The notes under the pieces: generated by a model
The model's database searches: none
The model's input: the letters and a program-made list of their open reading frames with translations, nothing else
Told to the model about the DNA's origin: nothing
Part shown: positions 24,522 through 31,516 of the stretch, piece after piece
Position numbering within the stretch: the first letter of the stretch is position 1
Layout of the letters: each line of letters opens with the position of its first letter
Source of the DNA: Agrobacterium albertimagni AOL15
GTDB taxonomy: Bacteria; Pseudomonadota; Alphaproteobacteria; Rhizobiales; Rhizobiaceae
DNA length: 64,000 nt
Assembly (NCBI RefSeq): GCF_000300855.1
Contig: NZ_ALJF01000004.1
Coordinates: 186,001 to 250,000, forward strand
Direction: 5' to 3'
Made by a program: the position numbers and the translations under genes

Positions 24522-26051
24522 TCACCGGCTCCCGACGTACTGAGATCCGGCAGCAGCCGATTTGACGAAGGCGTTACGGTTAGCATCGATCGCGGACTGA
24601 ACGGCATTCGGGCGGGCTTGCGTAGCGGCTTTGCTGCCGCCGGCCATAATAATATCGACCAGCTCCCGAACGTAGCCGTCCTGCATCCGCTCGGCCCCCT
24701 TGCGAGCCACGTAGCCAACAGCCGGGGCAGCGACCGCGCCGACGGGGCCGCCGACTTGGTAGCCAACGCCGCTGGATAGAGCGCCGCTTACAATACCTGT
24801 AGGCGAGAGCTTGCCGACGAGCCGGAGAGCGTTCTGATCGGGGGTGCCGGTGATGGCCTGCATCAACGCCGCTTGCTCATCAGCCGTAAAGCCGCGCGTG
24901 GCTGACTTGGAATTGCGCAGGCTCTTCATCGCCTGGTGAGAAGCGTTCTCGCGGTTCGCGCCGGATCCGGCAGCGGCCGCATTCAATTCGCCGCGGGCTG
25001 CGGCCTCGGTGACGACATTCGCCTTCGACATGCGGGACCAGAGATCGCGCGCCGTCTTCAGGGCTTCGGCTCCGGCCGTCGCGTCACCGCTCAAGACTTC
25101 GCCGGCCTGCGTGTTGCCCACAAGGTCATCGATGCGGTTCACGATCGCAGAAACGGCCGCGTTGTTGCTCTTGTTGCCCGGAATGTATCCGCCGCTCGCG
25201 ACCTTTCGCAAAGTGTCGAGCCCCTTCAACGTCACGTTCTGGCCTTGGAGATCCTGGAGGCGGCGAAGGACGGCAGCGGCTCCAGGCTGCAATGCCGGAT
25301 CGAAGCCGGTATCTGTGAGCGTTTGAACGATCTCGGTTTGCAGGCGGTTTGTCGCCTGGGGCGTGAAGATCACGCCGGCGTTGTCGGCAGCATCGTAAGC
25401 CTGCCGGGCTGCCGTCGATAGCTCGTCCAAGGTGGGGATTTTCGGCTTTGCATTGAACGCCCCGGCGACCTTGCGAGCACCCGTCGCGAGAGCTTCGCCG
25501 GCTGCGTTGCCCGCGCCGCCGAAAATCGCACCCATCAATGCCCCTTGGCCGATGTCCTGGTCATGCCCGGAAGCATTCAGCGCGCCATAGCCTGAACCCT
25601 CGACTGCGGCGAGCCCGGAGCGGGCCACGGTGCCGGTTACGCCTGGAACGGCTGCTGCGATGCGGGGCAAGGATGCGCCGGCGCTCGCGGCCATGACCGG
25701 CGTTGCAATCGCCCCTCCGATCTCTGCAACGGTCGTTGCGGGTCCGCCCCGCATTTGAGCCTCGGCGCTCTTCTGCCGTTCTTCCTCGGTGCTGGTGCCA
25801 TTCATGTAAGCAGCGAGCTTGTCAGCATAACCAAAGGTCGCGCCATTCGCGATCGATCGAGCCACATCGTCGGCTGCAACGGCCGCTTTCTGATACCAAG
25901 GCCTCGCGTCGAACTCGGCCTGAACGTTCTCAGCGGTGCGCGGCTGCGGCGCGGTCTCCAGCGTGAAGCCATCGGGCAGCGGCGGGAGTTGCTGCGGCTG
26001 CGGACTGGCTTCAAGCTGAAAGCCGGCGGGAAGGGGCGGCAGGTTGCTCAT
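24522..26051 (-). CDS. Phage internal virion / ejection-type protein
   Basis: This 509-residue protein opens with a duplicated proline-rich motif (LPPLPAGFQLE, LPPLPDGFTLE). Then come a helical region with Gly/Ala-rich membrane-active stretches (about 110-195), a helical middle, and another Gly/Ala-rich stretch (SGVGYQVGGPVGAVAAPAVG). That composition matches podovirus-type DNA-ejection proteins that insert into the host envelope. It overlaps the upstream gene by 4 bp (ATGA), so start 26051 is preferred to GTG/ATG codons further upstream. Confidence 0.68.
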   Translation of the reverse strand: MSNLPPLPAGFQLEASPQPQQLPPLPDGFTLETAPQPRTAENVQAEFDARPWYQKAAVAADDVARSIANGATFGYADKLAAYMNGTSTEEERQKSAEAQMRGGPATTVAEIGGAIATPVMAASAGASLPRIAAAVPGVTGTVARSGLAAVEGSGYGALNASGHDQDIGQGALMGAIFGGAGNAAGEALATGARKVAGAFNAKPKIPTLDELSTAARQAYDAADNAGVIFTPQATNRLQTEIVQTLTDTGFDPALQPGAAAVLRRLQDLQGQNVTLKGLDTLRKVASGGYIPGNKSNNAAVSAIVNRIDDLVGNTQAGEVLSGDATAGAEALKTARDLWSRMSKANVVTEAAARGELNAAAAGSGANRENASHQAMKSLRNSKSATRGFTADEQAALMQAITGTPDQNALRLVGKLSPTGIVSGALSSGVGYQVGGPVGAVAAPAVGYVARKGAERMQDGYVRELVDIIMAGGSKAATQARPNAVQSAIDANRNAFVKSAAAGSQYVGSR

Positions 26052-27388
26052 TGTGCGGGCTCCCATGCTCCATTGCGAAGAACCAGGCGCTGGCCTGTCT
26101 GCGGGTTCGTGGCGTAGACCGGCGCGGCGGCTTCAGCCGGTGCGGCCGGAGCGGTCTGCTCGGTCGGCATCACCGATGCGCTCAGATCGACGCCAGCACG
26201 CTCGGCGTTGATGATAGCGTCAGGCGGTAGACCAAGGCGGATAGCTGCCAAGGCGCGGGCGCGCGATGCTTTCTTCTGGTCGAGCAATTCGGGGCTGTCG
26301 AACGGCTGCGGGAGATAGACGCGGCCGTATTCCGATTGCTCTTCCTTGGTGATGGCGGCGCCCGTGTCTTTGCGCAGGATCGCCTGAAGAAACTCAAGGC
26401 CGGCCTGCTCGGCAAGCTGATATTCCTTGCTCTTGATCGCGTTGCCGCCGGCCTGTTCTGTGGCGCTGCCGATGCGGCCGGTGATCTGCGTCAGTGCTTC
26501 GCCGTACTGGTCGAGCTTCGGGATCGCACCGGATGCGCGCGTGAAATAGACGCTATCCTTCGACTGCCCCTCGGTGAGCGCCTTGCCGCCTTGCTGGACC
26601 ACGGTGCCATCTGGCAGAGTTACCGACATGCCGGGAGCCTGTTCCTTCGGCGCGGGGCTCGCACCCTGTCGCACGGCGGCACCGGGCGACATGTAGACGG
26701 GCCTTCCATCCGGGCCGACTGCCTGAACCGGCGCGCGCTCGCCCATGATGGTATCGACCAGCATTTCGTCAGTAAGCTGCCCGTTGTCGAGCAGCCGCGC
26801 CCGCTGCTGCGCGTCCCATTCGGCGGCCGTCAGTGGCTTCAGGGCGCCAGCGGCGGGACCGATGCCGGGCATCTCCAGAAGCCCCATCACGTCTTGAGCG
26901 ACTTCGTGGCGGATCTGACCAGGGTCGAGCGGGCCGAGCAGCGTTGTGATCGCCTTCGTCTGATTGTCCCGGAGATTGTTGCCGCCGCTTACGGCGGCTT
27001 CGCTGTCCACCTTGTAGCGGGCGTTCACGTCGGGGATGCCGAGCCGCTGTGTTGCTGCGGCCTCGATCATTTCACGCTCAGAGAGCACGCGGGCATTGTC
27101 GCGAACGTTGTTTTCCGTTGCTGCCTGATAGCCGCGATCGACGTTGTAGGTGAAGCCCTCCGGCGTCTGGCCATAGCCCTGAACGCCCGTCAGAGAAGAC
27201 CGCTTCGAAGCGGTCGGATCTTCTGGATTGTCGAAGAGCCAGGCCAACTGGTTCATCTTGGCCCGGCGTTCATCTGCCAGGGCGTAGTTCGCCACGTCGG
27301 CGGCTTCCGGTGGCTGGAAGAGGCCGGCAAGGTTTGCGGCCGCAGTTCCGAACGCCTCGTTGTTGAAATAGCGGTTCGACTTGATCAT
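26048..27388 (-). CDS. Phage internal virion-type protein
   Basis: This 446-residue, mostly helical and soluble protein has a C-terminal segment AEQAGLEFLQAILRKDTGAA followed by YGRVYLPQPFDSPELLDQKK. This is a pattern I associate with internal proteins of podovirus- and siphovirus-like particles. A Pro/Ala linker and a small TNPQTGQRLVLRNGAWEPAQ tail end the protein. GAGGAT precedes ATG 27388. It is co-transcribed with the ejection-type protein downstream. Confidence 0.65.
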   Translation of the reverse strand: MIKSNRYFNNEAFGTAAANLAGLFQPPEAADVANYALADERRAKMNQLAWLFDNPEDPTASKRSSLTGVQGYGQTPEGFTYNVDRGYQAATENNVRDNARVLSEREMIEAAATQRLGIPDVNARYKVDSEAAVSGGNNLRDNQTKAITTLLGPLDPGQIRHEVAQDVMGLLEMPGIGPAAGALKPLTAAEWDAQQRARLLDNGQLTDEMLVDTIMGERAPVQAVGPDGRPVYMSPGAAVRQGASPAPKEQAPGMSVTLPDGTVVQQGGKALTEGQSKDSVYFTRASGAIPKLDQYGEALTQITGRIGSATEQAGGNAIKSKEYQLAEQAGLEFLQAILRKDTGAAITKEEQSEYGRVYLPQPFDSPELLDQKKASRARALAAIRLGLPPDAIINAERAGVDLSASVMPTEQTAPAAPAEAAAPVYATNPQTGQRLVLRNGAWEPAQ

Positions 27389-27398
27389 GGCGGGATCC

Positions 27399-27836
27399 TC
27401 AGTGAATGGCCGGGCGGTCTTCGTAGACCGCTGAAAGCGTGGTTTTGGCGATGACAAAGGCGAGATCTGCTTGCGGGCCGGTGGCGATTGCGTTGCGCAG
27501 GTAAACGCCCCTCAGATCGGCCTCTAACATGGCGACCGCTGCCAAGAGCCAAGGGCGCCGCGCTTCATCTGCCGTCGTCAGAGCCGCGTTTGCGCAGCCC
27601 AAGCAAAAGAAGATCTCTTCAGGGGTGAGGCGGCCGGCTGTCAGCTCGGTCACGCGCGGCGCAACAGCAAAGAGCCGCTGCGAAGCCTCGGCGATCAAGC
27701 CGGCGTCGAGCGAGCCAAAGCCCACGGCGTGCACCAGGTGATGCAGGGCGTGGGCGCAAGGGATAAGCACCGATCCGGCCAGTGCCGTGTCGAGATGCTT
27801 GATTGTCTCGGAGAGGTGAGCGTTTCCGTCGGTCAT
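27399..27836 (-). CDS. Hypothetical protein of the island late-type operon
   Basis: This 145-residue protein is helical with no membrane segment and a single EEIFFCLGCANAAL stretch with two Cys. It overlaps the gene upstream by 4 bp and precedes the internal-virion-type genes. The position suggests a minor structural or assembly role. No family recognised. Confidence 0.55.
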   Translation of the reverse strand: MTDGNAHLSETIKHLDTALAGSVLIPCAHALHHLVHAVGFGSLDAGLIAEASQRLFAVAPRVTELTAGRLTPEEIFFCLGCANAALTTADEARRPWLLAAVAMLEADLRGVYLRNAIATGPQADLAFVIAKTTLSAVYEDRPAIH

Positions 27837-28333
27837 GAGAACATCCCGTAGGTTGGTTCAGTTGACGTCTCAAGCAGCGCGTCAATCGTGCCGTGTTGGC
27901 GATCGTACCGACGGTTCGCCATGTCCTGCCGATGTTCGGCAATGCGCGCATGATGGATCAGGATTTTGACGCGGGTTCGATCGTCTTCAGAACACGGCAG
28001 GCTGACGTCCTCGCGGTCGAACGCCTGGACCAGACGTGCTGCCGCGAGAAAACCGTCGCCAAGATGCTCGCGGTCGATCTTTCCCATGCGCTCAGTATCG
28101 GTGCCCCAACGCAAAGCGTGTGCGAGCGCATCGAAGCAGCTGGCGAACAATTCATTCGTGAAGCGGGTGTCGGGCAGCTCCCAGCGCTCCCGCCTGGGGT
28201 CGGCGAAGTGCAGAATATCGCCAAGCGCCATCTGGATTTCGAAAACCCAATTCGAATGACCGCCCGCGCGCCGCAGATGTGTTGCCGCTGCCTTGGCCCT
28301 TTCGTTGGCCGCTGCCGTTGCGATGCCGTCCAT
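27833..28333 (-). CDS. Hypothetical protein of the island late-type operon
   Basis: This 166-residue helical protein (MDGIATAAANERAKAAATHL... ending TYGMFS) has no recognised domain. ATG 28333 was chosen because sequence upstream of it is proline/cysteine-rich and unlike the rest; the ribosome site is weak. It is the first of four overlapping or closely spaced minus-strand genes running to 24522. Confidence 0.5.
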   Translation of the reverse strand: MDGIATAAANERAKAAATHLRRAGGHSNWVFEIQMALGDILHFADPRRERWELPDTRFTNELFASCFDALAHALRWGTDTERMGKIDREHLGDGFLAAARLVQAFDREDVSLPCSEDDRTRVKILIHHARIAEHRQDMANRRYDRQHGTIDALLETSTEPTYGMFS

Positions 28334-28810
28334 GGATCTGCCCACTGTGCTGTTGTCGTTGCGACAATGTGGGCCGGATTGCCGAGCCGATATATACCCG
28401 GCGGAAGGGCGCTTTTCGGCGAGAAATTTGGAGAGTAGCGGGCATATGGTCATAGCGGCATCGCATGTCACGAACGGTCGCGCCGCTTTGAAGCTGGCGA
28501 GGTTGTTCGATTGACGAGAGAGCCCGGAGGCCCGGCGATGCGGTTGCCTGAAGCCGCTGTTTACTGACAGACCGAATATAGCACGGTGGGACTGTGGAGG
28601 CCAGCACGGCGGCAGCGGGTGGCGGGGTGGAAAGTTCCAGCAAACCGCGAATTTCTCCGGAGGTCGTATGTGCCTTTCCGGGCCGCGTTTTGAGTAACGG
28701 GCAGGGGGTCGGGTCGGGGGTAGCCGGGTGCGGGTCCGATCCGGTGCCGGTGCTGCTGCGGTGCCTCGACCCTTCGCGCTCGATGACCGCGCCGCCTGAA
28801 AGAAGGGCCG
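28334..28810. other. Intergenic region of about 480 bp without a recognised gene
   Basis: This GC-rich stretch lies between the minus-strand late-type operon and the plus-strand recombinase. Open frames here have implausible composition. It is where large terminase, portal and capsid genes might be expected by analogy with podoviruses, but no trace of them is visible in any frame. Confidence 0.4.
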
Positions 28811-28870
28811 TTGACAGGGCCGCAGATGGTGTTACATTAATGGCAACGAACGTAGACGAAAACGTAACAC
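28811..28870 (+). promoter_or_regulatory. Promoter and inverted repeat ahead of the serine recombinase
   Basis: TTGACA (28811-28816) with TACATT (28833-28838) at 16-bp spacing is a plausible sigma-70 promoter. A perfect 7-bp inverted repeat, GTGTTAC (28829-28835) and GTAACAC (28864-28870), starts at the -10 and ends 24 bp before the gene. It could be an autoregulatory operator or part of a recombination site. Confidence 0.5.
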
Positions 28871-28894
28871 ACTTGGACAAGGGCAGGAACGGCA

Positions 28895-29569
28895 ATGGCA
28901 AACGGCAAGTTCATCGCTTACTATCGCGTCTCGACCGCTCGCCAGGGTGCCAGCGGCCTCGGCCTCGAAGCGCAGCAAGAAGCCGTCCGCTCCTACCTGA
29001 ACGGCGGCAACTGGTCCCTGGTCGCTGAGGTGACAGAAGTCGAGAGCGGCAAGCGCAACGATCGCCCGAAGCTCGCCGAAGCGCTCCGGCTCTGCAAACT
29101 GCACGGCGCGACACTGATCATCGCCAAGCTCGACCGTCTCGCCCGTAACGTTGCGTTCATCTCGAACCTGATGGAAAGCGGCGTAGACTTTACCGCTGTT
29201 GACTTCCCGAAGGCCAACCGCCTGACGGTCCACATTCTCGCAGCTGTGGCCGAGCATGAGCGCGAAATGATCTCGCAGCGCACGAAGGCCGCTCTTCAGG
29301 CCGCAAAGGCGCGCGGCAAGCGTCTCGGCGGCGACCGTGGCAACTTCGCCGACGTTCGGGCGCTCGGTCCTGCTGTGAGCGTTGCAGCCCGCAGCAAGAA
29401 GGCCGATGACCGCGCCGCGCTGGTCGCGCCGATCATCCAAGAGCTACAGGCCTCCGGCGCATCGCTGCGCACCGTGGCGGCGGAACTGAATGCTCGCGGC
29501 ATCTCGACGCCTCGCGGCGGCGAGTGGAGTGCTGTGCAGGTCAAGCGGGTTGCCGAGCGCGCTGCCTGA
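28895..29569 (+). CDS. Serine recombinase / resolvase family protein
   Basis: This 224-residue protein has the resolvase catalytic domain (about 1-140) with nucleophile Ser13 in YYRVSTARQG, the active-site Arg in KLDRLARN, and the E-helix region HEREMISQRTKAAL. A short C-terminal DNA-binding part with RTVAAELNARGISTPRGG (recombinase-type HTH) follows. It may resolve multimers or mediate a DNA inversion or insertion. It lies alone on the plus strand in the middle of a minus-strand gene set, so it may be a later insertion. Confidence 0.9.
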   Translation: MANGKFIAYYRVSTARQGASGLGLEAQQEAVRSYLNGGNWSLVAEVTEVESGKRNDRPKLAEALRLCKLHGATLIIAKLDRLARNVAFISNLMESGVDFTAVDFPKANRLTVHILAAVAEHEREMISQRTKAALQAAKARGKRLGGDRGNFADVRALGPAVSVAARSKKADDRAALVAPIIQELQASGASLRTVAAELNARGISTPRGGEWSAVQVKRVAERAA

Positions 29570-29600
29570 TCTGAGAGCCCAACAGCCCCGAAACGATAAC

Positions 29601-29630
29601 GCCCCGGCTCATGACCGGGGCGAACTGTTT
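29601..29630 (+). terminator. Terminator after the serine recombinase
   Basis: GCCCCGG (29601-29607) pairs with CCGGGGC (29615-29621) around a 7-nt loop, 32 bp after the recombinase stop; the T-run is weak (GAACTGTTT). Confidence 0.55.
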
Positions 29631-29677
29631 GCATGACTGCGTGGTGCGATCAGGCGGAGTGCGAGAGCAGAGACGAC

Positions 29678-29707
29678 AAAACCCCGGCTCAACGTAGCCG
29701 GGGCTTT
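29678..29707. terminator. Bidirectional terminator
   Basis: The 8-bp stem CCCCGGCT (29682-29689) and AGCCGGGG (29696-29703) is preceded by AAAA and followed by CTTTC, so it can act on both strands. It lies between the recombinase and the convergent gene ending at 29728. Confidence 0.65.
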
Positions 29708-29727
29708 CGCTTGTGGCGATGGGTGGA

Positions 29728-30081
29728 TCAAGCGCCGATAGACGACAGGCTTGCGTTGTGTGCGTCGCAGATGGCCTGTGCCTTTTGAGCAATCACCAAG
29801 GGCACGAGACCATCGATCAGGACGCGTCCAGTATCGTTTGCGATTTCGGCGGGTTCAAGATCGTCAAGCCCGAACATATCGAGGTGACTGCCGGCGTGGA
29901 CGCAAAACGAGTTAACCTCAAGCGCCACGTCCAAAGGAACGAGGCCATCAATATAGAACCGGCCGTCCGGATCCTGTGGCGTCCCTCTCATGATGGGATC
30001 GTCCCAGCATACGATTTCTAGTTTCGCCATACGATCTGCGGGGACGTTCAGATGTTGGCGATGGTTTGAACCTCTTGCCAT
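29728..30081 (-). CDS. Hypothetical protein with an internal duplication
   Basis: This 117-residue protein contains two related segments: FYIDGLVPLDVALEVNSFCV (about 42-61) and VLIDGLVPLVIAQKAQAICD (about 87-106). Each looks like a beta-alpha unit, suggesting a duplicated small fold. No family recognised. ATG 30081 follows AAAAGGAGTGC. It has its own AT-rich promoter and is flanked by terminators, so it is an independent transcription unit. Confidence 0.6.
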   Translation of the reverse strand: MARGSNHRQHLNVPADRMAKLEIVCWDDPIMRGTPQDPDGRFYIDGLVPLDVALEVNSFCVHAGSHLDMFGLDDLEPAEIANDTGRVLIDGLVPLVIAQKAQAICDAHNASLSSIGA

Positions 30082-30119
30082 GCGAAAGCACTCCTTTTCT
30101 CGATTTTTGCACTGAGAAA

Positions 30120-30147
30120 AGGATAGTATAAAAGACTACCAAGTCAA
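30120..30147 (-). promoter_or_regulatory. Promoter of the duplicated-motif gene
   Basis: On the minus strand TTGACT (30147-30142) and TATCCT (30125-30120) are separated by 16 bp in an unusually AT-rich stretch, about 40 bp before ATG 30081. Confidence 0.45.
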
Positions 30148-30230
30148 TGTTTTTATTTGTCTTTTAGGTTTTGCTTTGTCGCGTTACAGACGAGACGGAA
30201 GATACCGTTCGAAGATGTCGAAACGCGAGT

Positions 30231-30548
30231 TCAGCCGAACACATCGTCTTGGTTCCCGCCGTCCAATGCCTTCAGAGCGGCCTGTTTCTCGGTTTCGATC
30301 CGATTGGTGAAGTCGCGCAGTTCCTGCATCGACATTTGGCTTAGATCCTTATCGGGCTCGGCGTTCTTCTGGTCGAAGAAGCCGCCGGCTCGCAGAATGC
30401 TGGTGCCTGCGGTGCTCTTGGCCGGTGCCGGTGCCTTGGGATCGCGACACACGGCCACCAGGGCCTCAACGGCCGCAATCACGCCTTCGGTCTGGAGCAA
30501 GTGCTTTGCCCGCTCCATTGCTTCTCTACGTTCGCTTGCTGCGCTCAC
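30231..30548 (-). CDS. Hypothetical protein (phage packaging-region type)
   Basis: This 105-residue helical protein (TEGVIAAVEALVAVCRDPKA, then GTSILRAGGFF) has an armadillo/HEAT-like look also seen in small phage proteins next to terminase. It overlaps the stop of the HGG-motif gene by 4 bp, so the two are coupled. Function unknown; a second terminase-associated protein is possible. Confidence 0.55.
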   Translation of the reverse strand: MSAASERREAMERAKHLLQTEGVIAAVEALVAVCRDPKAPAPAKSTAGTSILRAGGFFDQKNAEPDKDLSQMSMQELRDFTNRIETEKQAALKALDGGNQDDVFG

Positions 30549-31141
30549 CCGAATACTCCTTGATCTTGATTGGCCTGCTCTGCGAGCCGACGGTAATGGT
30601 CCCTTGCTTCCTCCAGTGCCGCCGCCTGCCGCTGCAATTCCGCAAGCTCGGCTGATGCCGGCTTGTCGTCGGGCTTCTCCAGACTGGCGCGGATCTCGGC
30701 GGCTCGCTTGCGATCGTCCCGCCGCCTTGCGCGTTCCGCTGCCGGTCCTGGCGCATGGGTCTTGGCCCGCTGGTCGTAGCGCTGCCGCTCTTCCGGGCTC
30801 ATGGCTGCCAGCCTCTTCGCCTTCGCCTTCCGATCCCGCTCAATCCTTTTCAACTTCGCCTGCAACTTGGCTTCAGCATCCGGGGCTTTCCCGTTGGGCC
30901 ACTGCGTCAGGTTCCACTGATCACCTTTAGGGGTGGCGCCACCATGAACCCGGCAGCGATCGTGACCGGCCAAGGCCAGGTTCTGGCAGGGGCGGTGATC
31001 CTCGGTCGATTTCGTGCGAGCGCCGCAGAGCTTTCGAAAGGGTCGGACTTCTTGATTGTATCGCGTCAGGGCCTCGGCGCCGGCCTTTGGCAGTCCGAAC
31101 TTATCCCATGCCTGCTGTCGTTCGGAGCGCTTCCTAGACAT
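30545..31141 (-). CDS. HGG-motif protein, possible phage terminase small subunit
   Basis: This 198-residue protein has a Cys/His cluster (LCGARTKS, PCQN, DRCRVHGGATPKG at about 40-75) with the HGGxTPxG motif found at the N-terminus of some phage terminase small subunits and related phage DNA-binding proteins. A long charged coiled coil (about 90-190) follows. The first half may bind zinc. It starts after GGGGGTGAGGC, downstream of the iteron-like array. If it is TerS, the island could redirect a helper phage's packaging. Confidence 0.6.
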   Translation of the reverse strand: MSRKRSERQQAWDKFGLPKAGAEALTRYNQEVRPFRKLCGARTKSTEDHRPCQNLALAGHDRCRVHGGATPKGDQWNLTQWPNGKAPDAEAKLQAKLKRIERDRKAKAKRLAAMSPEERQRYDQRAKTHAPGPAAERARRRDDRKRAAEIRASLEKPDDKPASAELAELQRQAAALEEARDHYRRLAEQANQDQGVFG

Positions 31142-31330
31142 GCCTCACCCCCGTAGCGGAATAGTGCGCCCATGAGGTCTTCCAATTTGAGCGCTCAAGG
31201 CCAGGGGCGTCCCAATCGCTCCGACCGCGACCGTAGACATATTGTCCGACCTCGCGACCCCAAAAGCCCAAGGGGTGGAGGCGGCAGCGCGGCTGGCGCG
31301 CAGCGCAGCCTCTCCCCCGTAGGGGTGCAA

Positions 31331-31502
31331 TTTTGCGCAAACAATTCTGCGCACCTGAGAACCCCTGAGAAACAAGGACTTTTGCGCAATTCTGCGCAAT
31401 TTCGCGCACTCCAATTCCGCGCAAAGCTCTGCGCAATGATTTCAATGACTTAGAGGGATCTGCGCAAGATTGCGCGCAGAGTTTTGCGCAAGATCTGCGC
31501 AC
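31331..31502. repeat. Iteron-like array, 11 copies of TTnTGCGCAA
   Basis: Eleven GCGCA-centred decamers start at 31331, 31345, 31380, 31390, 31400, 31415, 31427, 31458, about 31469, 31482 and 31493. Most fit TT(C/T)TGCGCAA and most are spaced 10-15 bp, near one helical turn. The array lies immediately downstream of the PrimPol-helicase gene. This is the layout of a plasmid or satellite replication origin; an operator array is the alternative. Confidence 0.7.
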
Positions 31503-31516
31503 CTTGTTCACCCGTC

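Noticed and set aside
31331..31502. CRISPR array
   Set aside because: Units are about 10 bp with 0-25 bp gaps; there are no 20-40 bp repeats or unique spacers, and no cas genes are near.
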